A stretch of 28,052 nt of DNA from Solirubrobacteraceae bacterium (GTDB taxonomy: Bacteria > Actinomycetota > Thermoleophilia > Solirubrobacterales > Solirubrobacteraceae), in contig JASHYF010000416.1 in NCBI GenBank assembly GCA_030043235.1, positions 1 through 28,052 on the forward strand. Direction: 5' to 3'. Shown piece after piece: positions 23,201 to 28,052 of this stretch. How positions within the stretch are numbered: position 1 is the stretch's first letter; every line of letters starts with the position of its first letter. Both the position numbers and the translations under genes were made by a program. Below the pieces are notes generated by a model, which saw only the letters and a list, made by a program, of their open reading frames with translations, was not told where the DNA came from and made no database searches.

Positions 23201-24033
23201 CGCCGGGCGACGTCACCGAGGCGCCGAGCCCCTCGGGCGCTCCCCGGCACGCGCGCGCTGACGCCCGCGACGGGATCCTGCGCCAGGCTCGACACGACGT
23301 CCACGTTGCCGGCTGGACGCTCGCGCTCGCCGCCACGTTCGCCGACGCCAGGACTACGCTGCGCGGGCCCGCGCAGTCGGTGTTGTCTCCGCCGGCGCGA
23401 GCAAACGCCAACGCGGCAGCGCTCGCCCCGAGCGACCTGCGTCTTCCCGGAGGACGAACGCCCCACGACTTCCTTCGTCTCGGCGCCGGCGGGGAGCGCC
23501 TCGACGTGGAGCGCTTCGAGACGGTGCGGCCCGACGCGACCCTCGAAGTGAGCGGCCCCGCGCGGTCCTCGCCGGCGACCGACGTGCTCGTCGAGCTCGA
23601 CGACCGTCCAGCGACGGCGGCGGGCGCGCGCAAGCTCGAGCGCTACGACCACTTCCTGGCCGGCTGGTCGGTGCACACCCCTCGCTACGGCAGGCGGGCC
23701 GAGGCCGTGCCGCTGGTTGTGTTCGTGTGCCGCGATCGTGCGCGGGCGCGCGAGCTCGCAAGGCGCGCCGACGGGCTGCTGTGCGCGTGCCGCGCCTACC
23801 CTGGCGAGTATCCATTCGAGTGGGAGTACCCCGGTCGCGAGCGCACTCTGTTCGTCGCCGAGCGCGACGTACACGAGGGGCTCCTCGGCGGCTTTGGCGT
23901 GCCTCGCCTGCCTCCCGACGTTCGCGCGAGCGCCGCTCGCGGCGACCCACGCGCGCGCGAGCTGAGCGCAGAGCCGCGCCAGATCGGTGGCCTCGCCGAA
24001 GCCCTCCCAGTGGACGCCACCCGCGGGCGCTAG
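20221..24033 (+). CDS. Coupling ATPase fused to a Replic_Relax domain
   Basis: A 1270-residue protein. Residues 1-95 hold membrane segments (about 9-27 and 76-90). Residues 100-400 are a region I do not recognise. The ATPase domain (about 410-800) has Walker A GTVEQGKS (432-439), VIVLDPKGD (457-465), FNPLAVD, YLRNAI and Walker B VALKVDEA (684-691), paralleling the 541-residue coupling ATPase. A low-complexity linker (about 810-900) leads to a Replic_Relax-like part: winged helix at 915-995 (QRRLKRLADAGMVERLQF) and a nuclease-like core with RPDA (1103-1106), VLVELDD (1122-1128), Lys1138 and RYDHFLAGW. GTG at 20221 is the first start in frame; GGGAGG abuts it, so a later start is possible. No frameshift separates the parts. 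Confidence 0.8.
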   Translation: MLRFLLWRLFELLAIVAILALIAWFLGGGPGRLLRGHTSASVLGAVVAAFTNTLDRCVRAVWSWRSVLKGTCVRSLAGSVAGAALLLALTRCSSRRRRRYVRLRIEVYRNDHAPLQELVAVFAALHKRLLQRWWRRLLLGQPSLALEVHHAGGDPPCAWLALTCPCGHERVVEAALQGAYPNCRLRRVDRQPGVPPVLLRLKKHAEFIKRVKALEDFERRPEPPVNRLLTVMGACGEPAFVQIALTPTPALFEAFAKHLYKRHEARLSRERREHLVMRDRSMVEDAELRGGLEVQHKPLFFTELRVIGNRRHVCERIASELRAEGAENRLIERGTLIRQGVLGMYTRRVRRGEGNPLPSFRKGVFASAELAAIWQLPSVDYLTVPFARSGLPLAPASPAILRPGDGHGTLRDSLGAVSIHIALRRQNTAVPGTVEQGKSSYLVATVAEDLRRERCAVIVLDPKGDAAEAALSAVPPGRTCTLLDLSHPTCGFNPLAVDAPADVIADYVVGALKNLFTDADIRASSDRYLRNAIIAVLAYDRNCTLWDAARLLSVGEEGYAYRSRVAAGVRALPELKEISEFFTAELSAQLADARSTTTAKLDAPVNKLARLLNSPSIKRVLLNDSLTLDFDRVIAGAEVLIVKGALGAMGAGNTSVLMQLLVGMLDAALARQQDLVPAERRVAVALKVDEAPLVINRGFAETMALKRSAGLETVACWQTDAQWTEREVRDQLDALFAHRVYFATASTRDARDAVRLTMAEFSDTVRSGIERLSSLGRPDVRLHLPKHHAIVSWVTPEGRQPPFIAETLPLAVDRGRLALHAARQHERGARHRSDLRQPHWNHRGQTSPNGEAASNGAPASQPAEPCRLAGAEAPSLAALPRLAAESYRELVELDGAHSARWVRKAASPARLAPDRLDLDMLELIDAMRHVLTSQLHRRFNKDRAATTTQRRLKRLADAGMVERLQFHRRDGGGIPMCCVITEAGVRLLAEHGRAPGDVTEAPSPSGAPRHARADARDGILRQARHDVHVAGWTLALAATFADARTTLRGPAQSVLSPPARANANAAALAPSDLRLPGGRTPHDFLRLGAGGERLDVERFETVRPDATLEVSGPARSSPATDVLVELDDRPATAAGARKLERYDHFLAGWSVHTPRYGRRAEAVPLVVFVCRDRARARELARRADGLLCACRAYPGEYPFEWEYPGRERTLFVAERDVHEGLLGGFGVPRLPPDVRASAARGDPRARELSAEPRQIGGLAEALPVDATRGR

Positions 24034-24069
24034 GTTCACCACGCCGACCCCGCCAGCGCAAAGCGCTAC

Positions 24070-24102
24070 TTTCGGCGGGACCTTCGGTCGGACCCCCCGA
24101 AA
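24070..24102. terminator. Weak hairpin between convergent genes
   Basis: TTTCGG(C)GGG and CCC(C)CCGAAA can pair around a 13-nt loop, between the fused ATPase gene and the DUF3307-type gene. The rest of the 215-nt gap shows nothing convincing. Confidence 0.35.
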
Positions 24103-24248
24103 CGCGAAACACCCCCGGCGCACACGGGCGTAGGCGAGCTCTAGCGCTTGCTCTGCCCGGACCCTCCGGCGGTCGGCCTTCTGCCGCTCGATCCAGTTGC
24201 GGATCATCGGCTGCGCGCCCGCTGGGTCGTGCCCTGCCTCGTCGAGCC

Positions 24249-24638
24249 CTACTTGCCGACGATCAGGGCCAGCGCGATCAGCGCCAGCACGTGAAACGTC
24301 TGGTCGACGGCGATCGACACGAACAGGTTCTGCGTGGGATCGAGGTGCTTCACGCGCTTCATGTATGTGTGCAGCAGCGTGCCGTCGTCCTGGACGAGAT
24401 GGGGCACGGCGATGGCGGGAATCACCCATGCGAGCTCCACGCCCATGTCGATCGCCGCGAACGCGGGGATGAAGGCGATCGTGTATGTGCCTACGTGGGT
24501 GAACAGTGCACGCCGCGCATCCCCCGCCCCCCGAGCAAGCCCGCCGCGCTTGTGAAGCGCCTGCCAGTTGGTCTGAAAGAGATAGTCCCCGACCAGGTGG
24601 CAGACGACGAACACGATGAACACTTCAACCCAGGTCAT
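24249..24638 (-). CDS. DUF3307-type small membrane protein
   Basis: Integral membrane protein of 129 residues. The N-terminus FIVFVVCHLVGDYLFQTNW matches the conserved His-Leu-x-x-Asp-x-x-x-Gln motif of DUF3307 proteins; three further hydrophobic stretches follow (around 45-55, 60-75, 105-127), with QTFHVLALIALALI near the C-terminus. Function unknown. The ATG at 24638 is chosen because the first membrane helix starts right there and a TACGCT box lies 10 nt upstream; an upstream in-frame ATG at 24674 would cover that box. It diverges from the GH15 gene and is convergent with the fused ATPase gene. Confidence 0.75.
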   Translation of the reverse strand: MTWVEVFIVFVVCHLVGDYLFQTNWQALHKRGGLARGAGDARRALFTHVGTYTIAFIPAFAAIDMGVELAWVIPAIAVPHLVQDDGTLLHTYMKRVKHLDPTQNLFVSIAVDQTFHVLALIALALIVGK

Positions 24639-24648
24639 CCCGAGGGCG

Positions 24649-24726
24649 AGCGTAGCCGACGGGCACGGTCCCATCTCGAGGCCCCGCGCAGGCGGGCGCA
24701 GGCGGGCGAGGCCGGCGCAGTAGCCT
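24649..24726. promoter_or_regulatory. Divergent -10 boxes for DUF3307-type and GH15 genes
   Basis: Minus strand: TACGCT (24654-24649), 10 nt before the ATG at 24638. Plus strand: TAGCCT (24721-24726), 7 nt before the GTG at 24734. Between them lies a short direct repeat of GCAGGCGGGC. Confidence 0.45.
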
Positions 24727-24733
24727 TGGCGCG

Positions 24734-26650
24734 GTGAGCACGATGCCGCAAGCGCATCCTGGGAGCCCGTTCCCGCCGATCGCCGACTACGGCTTTCTCT
24801 CCGACTGCGAGACGTGCGCGCTGATCGCGCCGAGCGGCAACGTCGAGTGGATGTGCCTGCCGCGCTTCGACTCGCCGAGCGTGTTCGGGGCCATGCTCGA
24901 CCGCGACGCCGGCGTGTTCAGGATCGGCCCGGCCGGAGTGAGCGTACCCGCCGGGGTGCGCTACCTGCCCGGCACGATGGTGCTCGAGACGAGTTGGGAG
25001 ACGCCGACCGGATGGGTGGTGGTGTGCGACGTGCTGTGCATCGGACCCTGGCACCACGAGAAGGAGCGCTCGCGCACGCATCGGCGTTCGCCGACCAACT
25101 ACGACGCCGACCACGTGCTGCTGCGCACGGTGCGCTGCCTGCAGGGATGGGGGGAGGTGCACCTGGACTGCGAACCGGTCTTCGACTACGGCGGGCTGGC
25201 CGCCGAATGGTCCTACACGGGCCCCGGCTACACGGAGGCCATCGCGAGCTCGGAGGGCATGGACCTCAAGTTGCGGCTGGTCAGCGACATGAACCTGGGC
25301 TTCGAGGGCCCGCGTGCCCGCGCGCGCACGATCCTGCGCGAAGGAGACTCTGCTTTCGCGGCGCTCGGCTGGTCCGAGCACCCCTTGCCCACGACCTACG
25401 CCGAGGCCGACGAGCGGCTCGTGCGCACCGCCCACCACTGGCAGGAGTGGCTGAAACAGGGCAGGTTCCCCGATCATCCCTGGCGCACCCACCTGCAACG
25501 CAGCGCGCTGACGCTGAAGGGGCTGAGCTACGCCCCTACGGGGGCGATGGTCGCGGCCGCCACCACCTCGCTGCCCGAGAGCCTGGGCGGGGAACGCAAC
25601 TGGGACTACCGCTACACCTGGATCCGCGACTCCACGTTCACGCTGTGGGCGCTGTACACGCTCGGCTTCGACTGGGAGGCGAACGACTTCTTCTACTTCG
25701 TGGCCGACCTCGCCGAAGCGGCGGAGGCGAGCGACGGCGAGCTGCAGATCATGTACGGGATCGGCGGCGAGAGCCGCCTGGAGGAGCAGGAGCTGGACCA
25801 CCTCTCCGGCTACGCGGGCTCCCAGCCGGTGCGGATCGGCAATGGCGCCTACCGCCAGCGCCAGCACGACGTGTGGGGCGCGGTGCTCGATTCGATCTAC
25901 CTCCACACGCGCTCGCGCGACCAGCTGCCCGACCGTCTGTGGCCGATCATCAAGCGCCAGGTGGCGGGCGCGCTCGCCCACTGGCGGGAGCCCGACCGCG
26001 GCATCTGGGAGGTGCGTGGCGAGCCCAAGCACTTCACCTCCTCGAAGCTCATGTGCTGGGTGGCGGCGGATCGCGGGGCGCGCCTCGCGGAGGTGCGCGA
26101 AGACGGCGAGTGGGCCGGGCGCTGGCGGGAGGCGGCCGCTGAGATCCATGCCGACATCTGCGCCAACGGCACCGACGAGCGGGGCGTGTTCACCCAGCAC
26201 TACGGGACGACCGCGCTCGACGCCTCGCTGCTGCTGATGCCGCTGGTCCGCTTCCTGCCCGCCGACGACCCGCGCATCGTGGCCACCGTGCGGGCGATCG
26301 CCGACGAGCTCACCGACGAGGGGCTGGTCCTGCGCTATCGCGTGCATGAGACCGACGACGGGCTGCGGGGCGAGGAGGGCACGTTCACCATCTGCTCCTT
26401 CTGGCTCGTGTCGGCGCTGTGCGAAACCGGCGAGCTCGAGCGCGCCCGCGAGCTGTGCGAGAACCTGATCTCGCACGCGAGCCCGCTGCTGCTGTATGCG
26501 GAGGAGATCGATCCCCGCACGGGCCGCCACCTCGGCAACTTCCCTCAGGCGTTCACCCACCTGGCGCTGATCAACGCGGTCACGCACGTGATCAGGTCCG
26601 AGCACGCGCCGCAGGCCTCCGACCCGGCCGCCGCCAGCTTCTTCCGGTGA
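24734..26650 (+). CDS. Glycoside hydrolase family 15 (trehalase / glucoamylase type)
   Basis: Cytoplasmic inverting alpha-glucosidase of GH15, 638 residues with no signal peptide. The N-terminal beta-sandwich (about 15-240) begins IADYGFLSDCETCALIAPSG, typical of the actinobacterial group that includes mycobacterial GH15 trehalase. The (alpha/alpha)6 barrel has ERNWDYRYTWIRDS (287-300), DRGIWEVRG with the general acid Glu426, EEGTFTICSFWL with the general base near Glu547-548, and GNFPQAFTHLALI near the end. Trehalose is a likely substrate, but a maltodextrin-acting glucoamylase cannot be ruled out. The GTG at 24734 follows TAGCCT by 7 nt. The stop overlaps the FHA gene start (GTGA). Confidence 0.92.
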   Translation: MSTMPQAHPGSPFPPIADYGFLSDCETCALIAPSGNVEWMCLPRFDSPSVFGAMLDRDAGVFRIGPAGVSVPAGVRYLPGTMVLETSWETPTGWVVVCDVLCIGPWHHEKERSRTHRRSPTNYDADHVLLRTVRCLQGWGEVHLDCEPVFDYGGLAAEWSYTGPGYTEAIASSEGMDLKLRLVSDMNLGFEGPRARARTILREGDSAFAALGWSEHPLPTTYAEADERLVRTAHHWQEWLKQGRFPDHPWRTHLQRSALTLKGLSYAPTGAMVAAATTSLPESLGGERNWDYRYTWIRDSTFTLWALYTLGFDWEANDFFYFVADLAEAAEASDGELQIMYGIGGESRLEEQELDHLSGYAGSQPVRIGNGAYRQRQHDVWGAVLDSIYLHTRSRDQLPDRLWPIIKRQVAGALAHWREPDRGIWEVRGEPKHFTSSKLMCWVAADRGARLAEVREDGEWAGRWREAAAEIHADICANGTDERGVFTQHYGTTALDASLLLMPLVRFLPADDPRIVATVRAIADELTDEGLVLRYRVHETDDGLRGEEGTFTICSFWLVSALCETGELERARELCENLISHASPLLLYAEEIDPRTGRHLGNFPQAFTHLALINAVTHVIRSEHAPQASDPAAASFFR

Positions 26651-27174
26651 GCCGCCAGCCGGTGGGCATGCGCCTGGAGGTGATCGCCGGCAACGCCGCC
26701 GGCACCACCATCCTGGTCGAGGACGCGCTGGTTATCGGTCGCCACGCCGACGGCCCGGGCAGGCTCTCCGAGGACCCGGAGATCTCCCGCCAGCATGCCC
26801 GCATCTCGCGCGAGCTGACGGGCGACTACGCGATCGAGGACCTCGGCTCCTCGAACGGCACGTTCGTGAACGGCCTGCGCATCGACAGCCCGCGTCTGCT
26901 CGCGGCCGGGGACTCGATCGAGACCGGCGCGACCACGCTCGTGGTGAGGGACATCGTGCGGGGCGAGGGCGAGGGCGGCTCCCCGGCGGCGGGTGAGGCG
27001 CTCGCAGGGGCCGCGGGTGAGGCGAGTGCGGTGGAGCCGTCGGCGGCGCTGCCGCCGCTCGCGCTGAGCCTGGAGGTGGACTTCCAGGCGCGCGAGGCGC
27101 GCATCGCGCTGGGCGGGGACGGCGACACCGTGCGCATCGTGTTCGCGGACGGGCGCTGGCAGGTGGCCACCTAA
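26647..27174 (+). CDS. FHA-domain protein
   Basis: Forkhead-associated domain protein of 175 residues that should bind phosphothreonine peptides. The FHA core spans about 8-102: LVIGRHADGPG (Gly31-Arg32), EISRQHARIS (Ser47, His50) and GSSNGTFVNGLRI (67-79), all key residues present. A Gly/Glu/Ala-rich link (104-135) leads to a short C-terminal beta-rich segment (LSLEVDFQAREARIALGG) of unknown role. The GTG at 26647 overlaps the GH15 stop, so the two are translationally coupled; the ATG at 26668 is an alternative start that keeps the whole domain. The pairing suggests Ser/Thr-kinase signalling linked to the glycosidase, but no kinase is in the window. Confidence 0.88.
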   Translation: MSRQPVGMRLEVIAGNAAGTTILVEDALVIGRHADGPGRLSEDPEISRQHARISRELTGDYAIEDLGSSNGTFVNGLRIDSPRLLAAGDSIETGATTLVVRDIVRGEGEGGSPAAGEALAGAAGEASAVEPSAALPPLALSLEVDFQAREARIALGGDGDTVRIVFADGRWQVAT

Positions 27175-27239
27175 CGGAACTTGGTCGGCGTCCATCGAGC
27201 TCCCGTTCGGTGAGCGGCGCGTTCGTGCAGCGCCGGTCG

Positions 27240-28052
27240 CTAGGCGGACTTCGCGGAGCCGGCTGTCGACCAGCCGAAGCGGGTCATGTCCGTGGCAGGA
27301 GCGAGCGCGCCGCGGCGCTCACCGCGGCGAACGAACACGATCGGGGCAGGCGCCGAGCGGGCGATGGCGCGGCGGGTCTCACCGAGCCCCTCCTTGCGCC
27401 AGCGCTCGGACAGGCCGACGAGCAGCAGGCCCGCGCCGGCGACCGCGGCGAGGATGCCCTCGCGACCGGGCTGGGCGAGCACCGGCTCGACCGTCACGCC
27501 TGCGAACTGCTGCACGACGAGCGCGGCGTTGGCGAGCAGGGCGCTGGCGTCGCGGTCGTCCTGCGGCCCGCCGGCGGACCCGAGCAGGCGCAGGGGGGCG
27601 CCGGTCGCGGAGGCGATCCACGCCGCCAGCTCGAGGGCGGCCCAGTCGTGGTCTGCGCCGCCGAACGGCACCATGATCGCGTGCTCGCCGTCGGGGGCGA
27701 TGACGGTGCCCTCCCGCGCAACCAGCACGGCCACGTCGCAGCGGGCGTCGCTGAGCACGGTGCCCACCTCCTCGCGGGGAACGCCGTCGCCGAGCAGCGG
27801 GCGGCGCCCGTCGAGCAGCACCAGGTCGATGTCCTCGTTGCGCGACAGCCGCGCGATGTCCCCGCCGGGGTCGGCGGAGGTGAGCGCGACCGAGCGGGCC
27901 GCGATGCCGGCGTCCAGCAGCTCCTGGCGGCGCTCGCGAAGCTGCTCGGAGGCCTCGCTCACGAGCCGCGCCTCCGTGCGCAGGCCGCCACGCACCTCCG
28001 CGCCGCGCGGCGGGCGGATGAGGCGGGCGAGGATCAGCTCGCGGCGGGGCTC
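27240..28052 (-). CDS. Tandem universal-stress-like domain protein, 5' end missing
   Basis: Only the last 270 residues are in the window; the frame is open to the right edge. Two USP-like halves are visible. The first ends with DLVLLDGRRPLLGDGVPREE and CDVAVLVAREG. The second contains AIMVPFGGADHDWAALELAA, GLLLVGLSERWRKEGLGETR and APAPIVFVRRGE, the usual USP C-terminal strand. The visible start (RRELILARLIRPPRG, then a charged helix) resembles the cytoplasmic tail after a membrane transporter, so this may be the C-terminus of a cation/proton antiporter with fused USP domains; that is inference. A 65-nt gap without notable features separates it from the convergent FHA gene. Confidence 0.75.
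   Translation of the reverse strand, partial: EPRRELILARLIRPPRGAEVRGGLRTEARLVSEASEQLRERRQELLDAGIAARSVALTSADPGGDIARLSRNEDIDLVLLDGRRPLLGDGVPREEVGTVLSDARCDVAVLVAREGTVIAPDGEHAIMVPFGGADHDWAALELAAWIASATGAPLRLLGSAGGPQDDRDASALLANAALVVQQFAGVTVEPVLAQPGREGILAAVAGAGLLLVGLSERWRKEGLGETRRAIARSAPAPIVFVRRGERRGALAPATDMTRFGWSTAGSAKSA

Noticed and set aside
16133..24248. Complete integrative conjugative element
   Set aside because: No integrase, relaxase, VirB-type pore proteins, tRNA or flanking attachment repeats could be seen; only coupling ATPases, Replic_Relax domains and SSB support mobility.
22456..24429. 657-codon minus-strand frame opposite the fused ATPase gene
   Set aside because: Almost all of it is antisense to a gene with clear ATPase motifs. 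The part in the gap (about 24034-24215) gives a plausible-looking peptide but has no independent support.

Overview
The window is very GC-rich, densely packed chromosomal DNA, most likely from an actinobacterium. Gene content fits class Thermoleophilia (Solirubrobacter/Conexibacter-like): a HadA/HadB dehydratase pair beside hrcA-dnaJ-prmA, a GH15 trehalase/glucoamylase-type enzyme, many GTG starts, ATGA/GTGA gene overlaps, and several genes whose start codon lies 6-10 nt after a TANNNT -10 box, as expected for leaderless or near-leaderless mRNAs. The taxonomic placement is inference; no rRNA or tRNA gene was seen.

Left part (1-12.9 kb), housekeeping. On the minus strand hisIE runs into trpE (5' part only, cut by the window edge). 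An ArsA/GET3-type ATPase follows on the plus strand, and its 3' end has expanded into a 43-bp tandem repeat that reaches the stop codon of the next gene. Then comes a minus-strand rRNA-maturation operon, yqeY - phoH - ybeY/era. In it PhoH is split by a 359-residue intein with the full class 3 (W-C-T) signature and a LAGLIDADG endonuclease, and YbeY and Era are fused into one protein. A type II NADH dehydrogenase and an amidohydrolase diverge from overlapping promoters. The minus-strand run hadA - hadB - hrcA - dnaJ - prmA couples chaperone control with L11 methylation and acyl dehydration.

Middle part (13.0-24.0 kb), accessory. A 33-bp direct repeat and a long hairpin mark the left side. On the minus strand lie a VirD4/TraD-like coupling ATPase, a stand-alone replication-relaxation (Replic_Relax) protein and an accessory SSB. 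They are preceded by an operon of an unrecognised 315-residue protein and an OmpR-type regulator whose receiver has lost its phosphorylation site. About 1 kb without a convincing gene follows, ending in a good promoter and palindrome ahead of a TetR-like regulator that carries a second winged helix. Next is a 1270-residue protein in which a coupling ATPase and a Replic_Relax domain are fused. The same ATPase/Replic_Relax partnership therefore occurs twice, once as two genes and once as one polypeptide, with no recognisable relaxase, integrase or mating-pore gene. This is the best candidate here for an undescribed DNA-handling system: a reduced conjugative or mobilisable element, or a HerA-nuclease-like defence or DNA-processing module.

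Right part (24.2-28.05 kb), ordinary chromosome: a small DUF3307-type membrane protein diverging from a GH15 enzyme, an FHA protein translationally coupled to the latter, and the 3' part of a gene with tandem universal-stress-like domains.
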